From assembly GCA_012517325.1 (NCBI GenBank), contig JAAYVF010000027.1, forward strand, positions 18,653 through 82,652: 64,000 bases of DNA, in the 5' to 3' direction. A program made the position numbers and the translations under genes. The stretch is from Myxococcales bacterium (GTDB lineage Bacteria > Lernaellota > Lernaellaia > Lernaellales > Lernaellaceae). Every line of letters starts with the position of its first letter. Within the stretch, counting starts at the first letter, position 1. Below the pieces are notes generated by a model, which searched no databases, had not been told where the DNA came from, and saw only the letters and a program-made list of their open reading frames with translations. Positions 23,808 to 32,325 of the stretch are shown here, piece by piece.

Positions 23808-25295
23808 TTATCTCCCCGCGGCCTCAGGCCAGGCGGTCGATTCCCCGTGTTCGAGCCGCGCGATCCGCGCTTCGAGCACGAACTGGTAGGCGAACAGTTC
23901 CGGCCAGAAGCGGGCGAGACGATGATAGGCGCGGTCCAGAAAACGGACCAGCGGGTTTTCGGCGTGCGACTGAAAGATGATCTCGAACGGCAGCGTGGTC
24001 ACGGCGACGCGGACGATTTCGAACCCGGCCTGGCGCAGCAGCCGCGTGAAGGTGGCGCGGGTGAACAGGCGCACGTGGGTGTCGTCGAGGATGCCGCGCG
24101 CGTCGTACTCGAAGCGCCCGAGCAGCAGCGACAGGCGGTAGAACCAGATGGCGATATTGCCGGTCGAGATGATCATCCGGCCCTCGGGTTTCAGGTGCCG
24201 CCGGGCCAGGGCGAGGACGGCCTCGCGGTTTTTCAGGTGTTCGATGACGTCGGCCAGAATCACCACGTCGAATTCGCGGCCGTAGGGCAGGCGAAGCGCG
24301 GGGTCGTCGAGATCGGCCTGCCGGTATTGGTCGTAGGGCAGGCGCACCCGCTCCGGCGGCAGTTGATCGACGCCCGCCACGTGGCATCCCGCCTTGACGA
24401 GCCGATCGGCCAGCAAGCCCTGGCTGCATCCCAGGTCCAGCACCCGGCTGCCGGCCGGCACCGCCGCCAGGATCTGCTGGTGCGAACCGAACGGCGACCG
24501 CTTGTAGGTGTAACGCTCGCCGAAATCGACCAGCCAGCGGCCGTGCCGCAGCAGGTGAAGCTGGTGCAGGCGGTAGTGCAGCGCCGGCGAGAACAGGCGC
24601 CAGGCCTCGCGATCGCCGAGCGCGGGCCGGTCGACCCGCGCGCCGGGCAGGGGAACCTCGGTCGCCGACAGATCCAGGGCGCGGCCCTGAATCAACAGTT
24701 GGGCGTCGAACGCCTCGTTTTCGGTGTTGAGCAGGAAGGGAATGGCGCGTAGCGCGGCGGTCGAATAATACCGCCACCCGGACCGCAATTCGCGCCAGGA
24801 GCGGTGCAGAATCCAGTTCGTCAGGCGGATCGCCCGGCGTTCGGCGGCGGACGGCGGCGGCGTATCGCTCGCCAGGCCGACCGCGATGGCGGCGCCGTCG
24901 AAAACGGCGGCTTCCAGCAGGGGTTGCAGCGCCTCCGGGGTGAATTCCGCGCCGCGGCCGACGAAAATCACGCCGTCGAAGCCCTGTTCGACCGCGTACT
25001 GCAAACCGATCTTGCAGTTGGCGTAATAGCCGTATTCGCGCACGTGCCGCAACACGCGCGCCTTTTCCCAACCGGCGGCCGGCTCGCCGGCCGGCCGCGC
25101 CGCCTGGGCCGGCGTGAAAAAGCCGTAGGCCGCCGCCAACAACTCCTTCGCCGCGGGCGGCAGGCGCTCGGTCCAGGCCAGCAGCGCGGCGGGATCGGGG
25201 CAGGCGGCGAAGAACAACGCCAGCCGCGGCCAGGCCTCGCCCGACTCGCGCCGCCGGGCTGTTAATCGTTCCCAGGGCGAAATTTGAGGTTCGAT
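23808..25295 (-). CDS. Fusion of glycosyltransferase-2-like domain and SAM methyltransferase
   Basis: The C-terminal half (from about residue 255) is a class I methyltransferase with motif I VLDLGCSQGLLADRL, an acidic VAGVD strand end and FDVVILADVIEHL. The N-terminal half resembles a GT-A domain of the dolichol-phosphate-mannose synthase type (NCKIGLQYAVEQGFDGVIFVGRGAEF, SGWRYYSTAALRAIPF, TENEAFDAQLL), with the usual acidic DxD apparently degenerate. The only conventional start, TTG 25217, would cut off the first strand PRLALFFAA. A perfect AAAGGAG at 25304-25310 lies 8 bases before an in-frame ATC at 25295, so initiation at ATC is proposed. It probably modifies a lipid-linked sugar. Confidence 0.7.
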   Translation of the reverse strand: MEPQISPWERLTARRRESGEAWPRLALFFAACPDPAALLAWTERLPPAAKELLAAAYGFFTPAQAARPAGEPAAGWEKARVLRHVREYGYYANCKIGLQYAVEQGFDGVIFVGRGAEFTPEALQPLLEAAVFDGAAIAVGLASDTPPPSAAERRAIRLTNWILHRSWRELRSGWRYYSTAALRAIPFLLNTENEAFDAQLLIQGRALDLSATEVPLPGARVDRPALGDREAWRLFSPALHYRLHQLHLLRHGRWLVDFGERYTYKRSPFGSHQQILAAVPAGSRVLDLGCSQGLLADRLVKAGCHVAGVDQLPPERVRLPYDQYRQADLDDPALRLPYGREFDVVILADVIEHLKNREAVLALARRHLKPEGRMIISTGNIAIWFYRLSLLLGRFEYDARGILDDTHVRLFTRATFTRLLRQAGFEIVRVAVTTLPFEIIFQSHAENPLVRFLDRAYHRLARFWPELFAYQFVLEARIARLEHGESTAWPEAAGR

Positions 25296-25445
25296 GCTTT
25301 GAACTCCTTTGCCGGTGTCACTACTCTAAATACAACAACCGCCGGTCGCCCACAACGTGCGGCGCGAGCGCAAAATGGTCCGCTGCCCCACTTGATCCGC
25401 CGGGGGGCGGGCGCTTAGGATACGGCGACGGAAAGGAGCGGAACA

Positions 25446-26501
25446 TTGCATCCGATTTTATTCGAACTGTTCGGCCACGAGGTGCGGACCTACAGCATGG
25501 CGATGGCGCTGGGCTTCGTCGTGTCGATCATCCTGTTGCGCCGCCGCGCCCCGTACGAGCAGATCGACGTGAATATGGCGCTGAACATCGTGATCCTGTG
25601 CATCGTCGGGACGATCGTCGGCGGGCGGTTGATGTTCGTCATCAATACCTGGGGCGAGCGCTTCGCCACCGAGGGAAAATCGTCGTGGGAAGTGTTTCTG
25701 GAAGCCTTCAAGGTCTGGGAAGGCGGCCTGGTGTTCTACGGCGGTTTTCTGGGCAGCATTTTGCTGGTCTGGCTGTACGTCAAAATCAAGGGAGGCGATT
25801 TCGCGGCAATCGGCGATTTTCTGGCGCCCTACGTCGGCCTCGGCCTGGCGATCCACCGGCCGTTCGGCTGCTTTATGAACGGCTGCTGCTACGGCGCGCC
25901 GACCGACCTGCCCATCGGCGTACACTTCCCGCTCGACGCCTCGGCCACCAAGACCTGGGGCATCGACCAGGCACTGCACCCGACGCAGATCTACATGGGC
26001 TTCAACGGCCTGATCCTGTTTCTGCTGCTGCGCTGGTACCGCGAACGCAAACGCAGCCACGGCGAGGTCTTCGGCCTGCTGCTGATGGTTTACGCCTTCA
26101 ACCGTTTTCTGATCGAAATCGTGCGCGGCGATAAAATCCGCGGTCACGTGCCGCTGTTCGACCTGTTGTACTTCGTGCTCTTCGCCGCCGGCCTGGCGCT
26201 TTGGCTCTACGCGCGCGGCCGCGAAAGCCGCCCGCGGCCGGTCGAGTACCTCGGCCTGGCGCTGGCGGGGATCGCCGGCTTCATGGGTTTGTTCGGCACC
26301 GAGAGCGGCAGCCTGAACGAAACCGTCATCGAATCGCCGTTCTCGACCAGCCAATTCATCGGCTTCTTCGTGGCGGCGGCCGGCGCGGCGATGTTCTACT
26401 GGTCGCGGAAATTCGGGCCGAAAGTACAACCGGAATATGGCCGTTTGTTGCCGCCCGGCGCGCTGTCGGGCGAGGCCCCGACCGAGGAAACGGCAGGATA
26501 A
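25446..26501 (+). CDS. lgt: Prolipoprotein diacylglyceryl transferase
   Basis: The 351-residue inner-membrane enzyme moves diacylglycerol from phosphatidylglycerol to the lipobox cysteine of prolipoproteins, the first step of lipoprotein maturation. The Lgt signature region is clear: GGLVFYGGFLG with the conserved YGG, and HRPFGCFMNGCCYGAPT at about residues 137-153, plus LHPTQIY. About seven membrane helices are present, and the C terminus is some 60 residues longer than typical Lgt. The start is TTG 25446 with GGAG upstream. It is directly relevant here because the window encodes many lipoproteins. The next feature is a tRNA gene 39 bases downstream. Confidence 0.93.
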   Translation: MHPILFELFGHEVRTYSMAMALGFVVSIILLRRRAPYEQIDVNMALNIVILCIVGTIVGGRLMFVINTWGERFATEGKSSWEVFLEAFKVWEGGLVFYGGFLGSILLVWLYVKIKGGDFAAIGDFLAPYVGLGLAIHRPFGCFMNGCCYGAPTDLPIGVHFPLDASATKTWGIDQALHPTQIYMGFNGLILFLLLRWYRERKRSHGEVFGLLLMVYAFNRFLIEIVRGDKIRGHVPLFDLLYFVLFAAGLALWLYARGRESRPRPVEYLGLALAGIAGFMGLFGTESGSLNETVIESPFSTSQFIGFFVAAAGAAMFYWSRKFGPKVQPEYGRLLPPGALSGEAPTEETAG

Positions 26502-26540
26502 TCGAAGGGTTTGATTCGGCCGCGTTCGCGGCCGTGATCC

Positions 26541-26614
26541 GGGCGGATAGCTCAGCTGGTTAGAGCATCGGTCTTACACACCGGAGGTCGCAGGTTCGAT
26601 CCCTGTTCCGCCCA
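26541..26614 (+). tRNA. tRNA-Val (anticodon TAC)
   Basis: The acceptor arms GGGCGGA and TCCGCCC pair perfectly, the D arm contains AGCTCAGCTGGTTAGAGC, and the T arm contains GGTTCGATCC. The anticodon loop CTTACAC holds TAC at 26575-26577, reading GUA. The 3-prime CCA is not encoded. Confidence 0.95.
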
Positions 26615-26752
26615 ACAGCTTGCCAAGGCCATTTTGTCCAAATCCAATTCCATTCGGCTCCTGAATGGTTCCAGGAATTTAAAAATTGAAAAAAGGGCGT
26701 TAATTTTATTTTTAACAAGAATTTTTTATTTCCCTCTATTTTTTCTTTTACC

Positions 26753-26782
26753 TTGCTTATTCATGGGAAAATGCGATAAAAT
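26753..26782 (+). promoter_or_regulatory. Putative promoter of the FG-GAP/OmpA gene
   Basis: TTGCTT (26753-26758) and TAAAAT (26777-26782) are 18 bases apart in the AT-rich gap 26640-26810. The predicted start near 26789 leaves a short leader containing GGGGGCAGG before the TTG start. Confidence 0.4.
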
Positions 26783-26819
26783 TTAGTGGGGAAAACTATA
26801 AAATAATCGGGGGCAGGCC

Positions 26820-29800
26820 TTGAAAAACATTTCGTGTCTTCTTTTGTGTCTTTTCAGTTTTGTTTTTCTGGCTCAAAGCGGCGAAGCTCGGGAAGTCATT
26901 CCGACTACTGTAGTTTTGGAGCCGAATATCCATCATCAATCGGGTATCACTTGGCCGCAGCCCGGCGTGATACCCGGAATGAGCCAACAGTTTTCACCTG
27001 ATCTCTTTACCCTGGCGGAGCCGGATTGGTCCGCCGAATCCCACCAATCCAATTCCTTGTTTGGTTTTTCCGCCGCCGGGGCCGGCGACGTCAACGGCGA
27101 CGGTTATGCCGACATCATTGTCGGCGCTTACAGTTACGACAACGACATTTCCAACGAAGGCATGGTTTTCGTTTATTACGGTTCGCCGTCCGGTCCTTCC
27201 GCCGCGCCCAATTGGCTGATGGATTCCAATCAGATCAACGCCCGCTACGGTTACAGCGTGGCTTCGGCGGGGGATGTCGACGGCGACGGTTATGACGACA
27301 TCATCATCGGGGCACCGCGCTATTTGAACACGGAGCTGAAAGAAGGCCGCGCCTATGTCTACCTCGGTTCCGGCGCCGGACCTTCCTTGATCGCCGATTG
27401 GATCGTGGATTCCGACCAGAAGTCGGCATCGCTGGGCGCCAGTGTCGCCTCGGCAGGCGACGTCAATGGCGACGGCTTTGCCGATGTCATCGTCGGCGCT
27501 CCGAACTACGATTACAATGAAGTTCTCAATACCGGCGCGGCGTTTGTCTATTACGGTTCGGCCGCCGGTTTGTCGGCGACGGCGGATGTTTTCATTCCGG
27601 GCGACCAGAAGCTGGCCTACTTCGGCACGGTGGTGGCCTCGGCCGGCGATGTCAACGGGGATGGATACGACGATGTCTTGATTTCCTCGCCCCGCTACGA
27701 CGCGATTTACACCAATATCGGCGCTGTTTTTCTGTTTTACGGTTCGGCAAGCGGACTCTCCACCACGCCGGACTGGGGGGATTACGGTTTTTCGAGCATG
27801 TCCTTGTTCGGCGCCGGCGCCGCCTCAGCCGGCGATGTCGATGGGGATGGTTATTCCGATATCGTCATCGGTTCGCCCGGTTACAGCTTGAACACCGGCA
27901 TTGCCTATTGGTATTCGGGCGCGCCGTCCGGTCCGGGACTCACACCCGACGTGTCGTTTTATCTGGGAACGGCAAATTCACTTTTCGGATCAGGGGTCTC
28001 TACCGCCGGCGACTTCAACGGGGACGGATACGAAGACGTTTTGATCGGCGCCCGTTCTTACGATAACGGCTCCACCGACGAAGGGGGCGCCTTCATCTCC
28101 TTCGGCTCGGCTGCCGGCCCTTCCGCTTCCTTCGATTGGGAGGCCGAATCCGATCAAGCCGGCGCTTTGTTCGGTACCAGCGTGTCCGACGCTGGCGATG
28201 TGAACGGCGACAATTGCGACGATATCGTCATCGGCGCTCCTTCCTATGATAACGATCAGATCGATGAAGGCCGGGCATTTGTTTTCTACGGCAACTGCCT
28301 CGATGACGATGATGATGACGATAACGACGACAACGACGATAACGACGACAACGACGACAACGACGATAACGACGATAACGACGACAACGACGACAACGAT
28401 GATAACGATGATAACGACACGGCCGACGACGATGATGACACTGCTGACGACGATGACGATGATAACGACGACAACGATGATAACGATGACAATGACGACA
28501 ATGATGACAACGACACGGCCGATGATGACGACAATGACGACAACGATGACAACGACGACAACGATGACAACGACGACAACGATGACAACGATGACAACGA
28601 TGACAACGACACGGCCGACGACGATAACGACGACACTTCGCCGGCCGATGACGACAACGATGATGCCTCACCGACCGATGACGATGACAATGACTCGTCT
28701 TCCGGTGATGATGACCTGAACATCAGCCCGGAACCGGATCATTCCGAGGAAAGCGGCTGGACGCACGGCGGCGGCGGTTGTTCGATCGCCGGACCGGGCA
28801 ATGATGACGACACGGCGCTGTGGCTGCTGGCGCCGATTGGACTGGCCCTTGGCCTGCGGAAACGCTTTTTTTTTCGCCTTCCGCTGAAGACGGCGGCGAC
28901 GGTTTTCCTGGCGCTCTTCGCTCTTAATCTGGGCGCTTCGCCGGCGCGGGCCGATAAACCGGGGATGAACGTCCAGCTCTGGCGGCTCAATCCCGACGGT
29001 TCCGGTTTCGGTTCCGTTTGGGGGTCGCCGTCGTTGCGCTTTCTCGGTTTCGGCGGCGGAATCTACGCCGACTATGTCAACAATCCGTTGGTCTATGAAA
29101 TGGAAAACGGTGACGTTCACAGTCTGGTTCGACAACGAACCGACTTCAGCTACTACGGCGCTTTCGGACCGCTGCCGATGGTGAACGTCATGGTGAACGG
29201 TCCTTCGCTGGTCATTCAAGATCTGAACAAGAATTTAACCGATGGCGAAACCCAGGTCGGCGACGAATGGCGGTTCGGCGCCAAAGGGAGCATTCTCGAT
29301 CGCGAAAAGGCGCCCGTTGGCGTGGGCGTCAAATTCGAGGTGACCTCGCCGACCGGCAGCGCTCACAGCTTCGCTTCGGACGGCGACACGATCTATCTCC
29401 CCGGCGCGATCGTCGATTGGGAAAATCGCTACGTCATTCTCGCTTACAACCTGGAAGTCATTCTGCGGCCGCAAACGCGGCTGCTCAATGAACTGCACAT
29501 CAAGGACGAATTGGGACAGCGGCTCGGCGCGGCTTACAAAATCGACCGGCGCGGCGATCTGGCTTTCGTCGAACTCGACAATCGCGCGCCCTTCGACGAT
29601 TTTTATTCGCAGGAATCGCTCAATCCGCTGGAACTGGTCGGCGGCGCAAAAATTACGATCTGGGACGGCCTCAGTTTCCACGCCGGCGTCGGCGCGGGCC
29701 TGAACCAGGGCGTCGGCAGTCCCGATTACCGCCTCGTCGGCGGCCTGAGCTGGTTCCGCCGCGGCATGGTTCCCAAACCGCCGGTGCTCGATCGGGACGG

Positions 29801-30449
29801 CGACGGCATTTTGGACGACCGCGATCAATGCCCGGAAGTCAAGGAGGATTTCGACGGCTGGCAGGACGACGATGGTTGTCCGGACGTCGATAACGACGGT
29901 GACGGCATTCCGGATTCAGCCGATTCATGTGCCAACGAAGCCGGCCCCCTGGAACTGCACGGCTGTCCCGACAAGGATACGGACGGGGACGGCATCATGG
30001 ACTCGCAGGACAAATGTCCCACGACCCCCGGCGTCAAGGAATTCGACGGCTGTCCGCCGCCGGCTTACGACAAGGTGCAGGTGACCAAGGACCAGATCCA
30101 GATCAAGGAGAAGATCCAGTTCAAGGTCAACAGCGCCGTTATCCTGCCGGAAAGCTACGAACTGCTGAACCAGGTGGCGCGGGCGATCAAGGATTACAAC
30201 CTCAAACTCTTGCGCATCGAGGGCCACGCCTCGTCCGAGGGCAACAAGCAGCATAATCTGCGGCTGTCGCAGCAACGCGCCGAGGCGGTGCGCGCCCGGT
30301 TGATTATCCTGGGCATCGCGCCGGATTCGCTTCAGGCGCAGGGATTCGGCGACCAGGTGCCGATCGCTTCCAACGCGACCGGCGCCGGCCGGGAGAAAAA
30401 CCGCCGCGTCGAATTCAAGATCCTGGCCGCCCCGGAGAAAGTGGAATAA
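26820..30449 (+). CDS. Giant surface protein: FG-GAP repeats, Asp/Asn tract, MYXO-CTERM-like helix, then OmpA module
   Basis: One open frame of 1209 codons (TTG start after GGGGGCAGG) joins what look like two proteins. Part A has a signal peptide, seven FG-GAP calcium-binding repeats (GDVNGDGYADIIVGA type, residues 85-480), an Asp/Asn tract of about 137 residues (495-632) and then GGGGCSIAGPG (C654) plus a hydrophobic helix and GLRKR, the layout of a MYXO-CTERM sorting tail. After a run of nine Ts, part B begins like a signal peptide (LKTAATVFLALFALNLGASPARA) and continues with a strand-rich region, three thrombospondin type 3 calcium repeats (DRDGDGILDDRDQCP) and a peptidoglycan-binding OmpA domain (IEGHASSEGNKQHNLRLSQQRA). 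Removing one T ends part A seven residues after RKR. Confidence 0.85.
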   Translation: MKNISCLLLCLFSFVFLAQSGEAREVIPTTVVLEPNIHHQSGITWPQPGVIPGMSQQFSPDLFTLAEPDWSAESHQSNSLFGFSAAGAGDVNGDGYADIIVGAYSYDNDISNEGMVFVYYGSPSGPSAAPNWLMDSNQINARYGYSVASAGDVDGDGYDDIIIGAPRYLNTELKEGRAYVYLGSGAGPSLIADWIVDSDQKSASLGASVASAGDVNGDGFADVIVGAPNYDYNEVLNTGAAFVYYGSAAGLSATADVFIPGDQKLAYFGTVVASAGDVNGDGYDDVLISSPRYDAIYTNIGAVFLFYGSASGLSTTPDWGDYGFSSMSLFGAGAASAGDVDGDGYSDIVIGSPGYSLNTGIAYWYSGAPSGPGLTPDVSFYLGTANSLFGSGVSTAGDFNGDGYEDVLIGARSYDNGSTDEGGAFISFGSAAGPSASFDWEAESDQAGALFGTSVSDAGDVNGDNCDDIVIGAPSYDNDQIDEGRAFVFYGNCLDDDDDDDNDDNDDNDDNDDNDDNDDNDDNDDNDDNDDNDTADDDDDTADDDDDDNDDNDDNDDNDDNDDNDTADDDDNDDNDDNDDNDDNDDNDDNDDNDDNDTADDDNDDTSPADDDNDDASPTDDDDNDSSSGDDDLNISPEPDHSEESGWTHGGGGCSIAGPGNDDDTALWLLAPIGLALGLRKRFFFRLPLKTAATVFLALFALNLGASPARADKPGMNVQLWRLNPDGSGFGSVWGSPSLRFLGFGGGIYADYVNNPLVYEMENGDVHSLVRQRTDFSYYGAFGPLPMVNVMVNGPSLVIQDLNKNLTDGETQVGDEWRFGAKGSILDREKAPVGVGVKFEVTSPTGSAHSFASDGDTIYLPGAIVDWENRYVILAYNLEVILRPQTRLLNELHIKDELGQRLGAAYKIDRRGDLAFVELDNRAPFDDFYSQESLNPLELVGGAKITIWDGLSFHAGVGAGLNQGVGSPDYRLVGGLSWFRRGMVPKPPVLDRDGDGILDDRDQCPEVKEDFDGWQDDDGCPDVDNDGDGIPDSADSCANEAGPLELHGCPDKDTDGDGIMDSQDKCPTTPGVKEFDGCPPPAYDKVQVTKDQIQIKEKIQFKVNSAVILPESYELLNQVARAIKDYNLKLLRIEGHASSEGNKQHNLRLSQQRAEAVRARLIILGIAPDSLQAQGFGDQVPIASNATGAGREKNRRVEFKILAAPEKVE
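28303..28713 (+). repeat. Trinucleotide-type Asp/Asn-coding tract
   Basis: About 410 bases consist almost only of GAC, GAT, AAC and AAT codons, giving (DDN)n interrupted by DTADDDD phrases. GAC and GAT alternate irregularly, so the DNA is not a pure microsatellite, which argues that the protein composition is selected. Similar shorter tracts are at 11697-11829, 12730-12867, 14589-14745, 32424-32500, 33942-34053 and, on the minus strand, near 36280-36330 and 58815-58965. Confidence 0.9.
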
Positions 30450-30567
30450 CCGCCTGCCGCGGCGGTCACGGTTTCAACGGCAGCACGAGCGGCGGTAAGG
30501 GCTCCCGAGAAAGGGTGTGGCGCCAAGCGGAGATTCCGACAACCGCTGATCGAAAACGCGCCGCGGC

Positions 30568-32136
30568 CTAGACGACGCGCGGATATTCGTCCGCCAGGAA
30601 GGCCTCGCGCAGGGCGTTTTTATCCCGCGCCGCGAAGGCTTTGATGATCCAGTGATAGAGCCCGGCGGCGTTGCCGCCCAGAATATCGTGTGGCAGGCGG
30701 CGCGCGCCGGCGGCGTAATCCACGGCGAACAGGCCGAAGCGCGGCGCGAAGCTGCCCCACTCGTAGTTGTCGACCAGGGTCCAGTACGAATACAGGCGGA
30801 CGTCCGCGCCGCGGCCCATGGCGCGCAGCATTTCCAGCAGCGCGTTCTTCAGCGCCTGATCGCGCGTCATCCCGTCCGCGCGCGGGACGCCGACGTTGCC
30901 CGCGCCGCGGATGCCGATGCCGTTTTCCAGGATGTGGATCGGCAGGTCCCGCGCGGCGGTGGAATACGATTCGAGAAACGCGGGCAGGGCCTTCGCGTTC
31001 GTGTTCCAGTCCCATGACTCGATGCGCAACCGCACCGGCGGCCAGAGGCCGAAGTCGAGATTGTTGGCCCAGAAGGGATCGTAAAAATCGAAGCCGACCG
31101 CGTCGACCACGCCGGGCTCGCCGCCGGCGTACACCTCGTCCATCAAGCCGGTGAGGGGCTGGCGGCGCAGTTGGCGCTCGATCAGCGATTCGAGGAGGCC
31201 GTCGAACGCCCGCTTGGCCCACTGCGGCCCGTGAATGTACGGCACGGCGCCGATCAGGCGGTCGAAATCCTTTTTTTGCCGGGCGAGGAATCCGGGCAGG
31301 TCGGCCCGGGCGACGCCGTGGCGCGGCGCAAGGAAAATGTCCTGCGCGAGGCGGTCCATGCTGTAAATCCCGGCGCACCAGGTGTTGCAGGTGACGGTCG
31401 GCCGCGCCCAGCCGCGCGCGCGATAAATCCGGTGCACGGCCCGGTAGGCCAGCACGTGGGCGAGCAGCAGGTTCTCGTAGGCCGTGAAGGCGGCGCGCAG
31501 TCCCTTGGCCGAGCCGCGCGGAAACGCGTTGAGCACGTACGCCGGCAGCGAAGCGCCGACCGGTTCGTTGATCGTGATGTAGTAGGGGATCGGCGGTTTG
31601 CCCAGTTCCTCGACCAGCACGCGGTTGATTTCGGTGACGGCGAATTCGAGGTAGGCGCCGAACAGTTCGCGCACGCGGTCGCGGTCGAGCCAGAAATCCA
31701 TTCCGGCCCAGAGCGGGTGGGTGAAGTGATGCAGCGTGGGCGCCGGAAACATGCCGCGGTCGTAAGAGGCCGCCATGATCCGAGCGTACCGGCGCGCGGC
31801 GTCCGGCGCGAAGGGCGGCGGCGTCCGGCATTCCGGGTCGGCGCTCGGTTGCAGCCGGGCCCATTCGATACCGAGGCGGAACAGGCTCAGGCCGATCGCC
31901 CGGCCGCGGTCGAGATCCTCCTCGTACAATTCGAGGAAGCGCGAACTGGCGCCGGTTCGTTCTTTCTTGCCGGAGGTTTCGAAAAAGTACCAGTTGTTTT
32001 TCGGCTCGTCCGGGCCGTTGAAGCCACCCTCGGCCTGATAGCCCGAGGTGGAGGCGCCCCAGTCGAAACGGGGCGGGAATTCAAATCGTTCCAGCACCTG
32101 GTCCAGGTCCGCGCGGTCGATCCGTTTTGGGTCCAT
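30568..32136 (-). CDS. Glycoside hydrolase family 1, beta-glucosidase-like
   Basis: The 522-residue protein has the GH1 (beta/alpha)8 pattern: FDWGASTSGYQAEGG near the N terminus, acid/base E191 in YITINEP and nucleophile E404 in HILENGIGI. It therefore should be a retaining beta-glycosidase acting on a beta-linked gluco-, galacto- or related sugar. No signal peptide is visible, so it is likely cytoplasmic, cleaving imported disaccharides or glycosides. It stands alone on the minus strand, divergent from the GH5 lipoprotein gene, which may release its substrates outside the cell. The cyanogenic or phospho-beta-glucosidase subclasses cannot be told apart here. Confidence 0.88.
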   Translation of the reverse strand: MDPKRIDRADLDQVLERFEFPPRFDWGASTSGYQAEGGFNGPDEPKNNWYFFETSGKKERTGASSRFLELYEEDLDRGRAIGLSLFRLGIEWARLQPSADPECRTPPPFAPDAARRYARIMAASYDRGMFPAPTLHHFTHPLWAGMDFWLDRDRVRELFGAYLEFAVTEINRVLVEELGKPPIPYYITINEPVGASLPAYVLNAFPRGSAKGLRAAFTAYENLLLAHVLAYRAVHRIYRARGWARPTVTCNTWCAGIYSMDRLAQDIFLAPRHGVARADLPGFLARQKKDFDRLIGAVPYIHGPQWAKRAFDGLLESLIERQLRRQPLTGLMDEVYAGGEPGVVDAVGFDFYDPFWANNLDFGLWPPVRLRIESWDWNTNAKALPAFLESYSTAARDLPIHILENGIGIRGAGNVGVPRADGMTRDQALKNALLEMLRAMGRGADVRLYSYWTLVDNYEWGSFAPRFGLFAVDYAAGARRLPHDILGGNAAGLYHWIIKAFAARDKNALREAFLADEYPRVV

Positions 32137-32325
32137 GCGATGTTCCTCGTTTGCGTGGAGCGATGAAGGCGCCGCCGGAGAAGATTATAGTTCGATCGCC
32201 GGCCCGAGGAAAACGGTCCGGCGGACTTGGTTTTGCGGCATTCGTTTCCGGTGTATGATTTCCTGCGGTGTCGCCGCGGATTCGCCAGTCAACTATCGGC
32301 ACAAGAAAACAAAGGGGGCTCGGTC

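Noticed and set aside
28228..28723. Open frames rich in Thr-Met or Ser-Leu-Ser within the Asp/Asn tract
   Set aside because: They are other-frame readings of GAC/GAT/AAC repeats and have no independent start signals.
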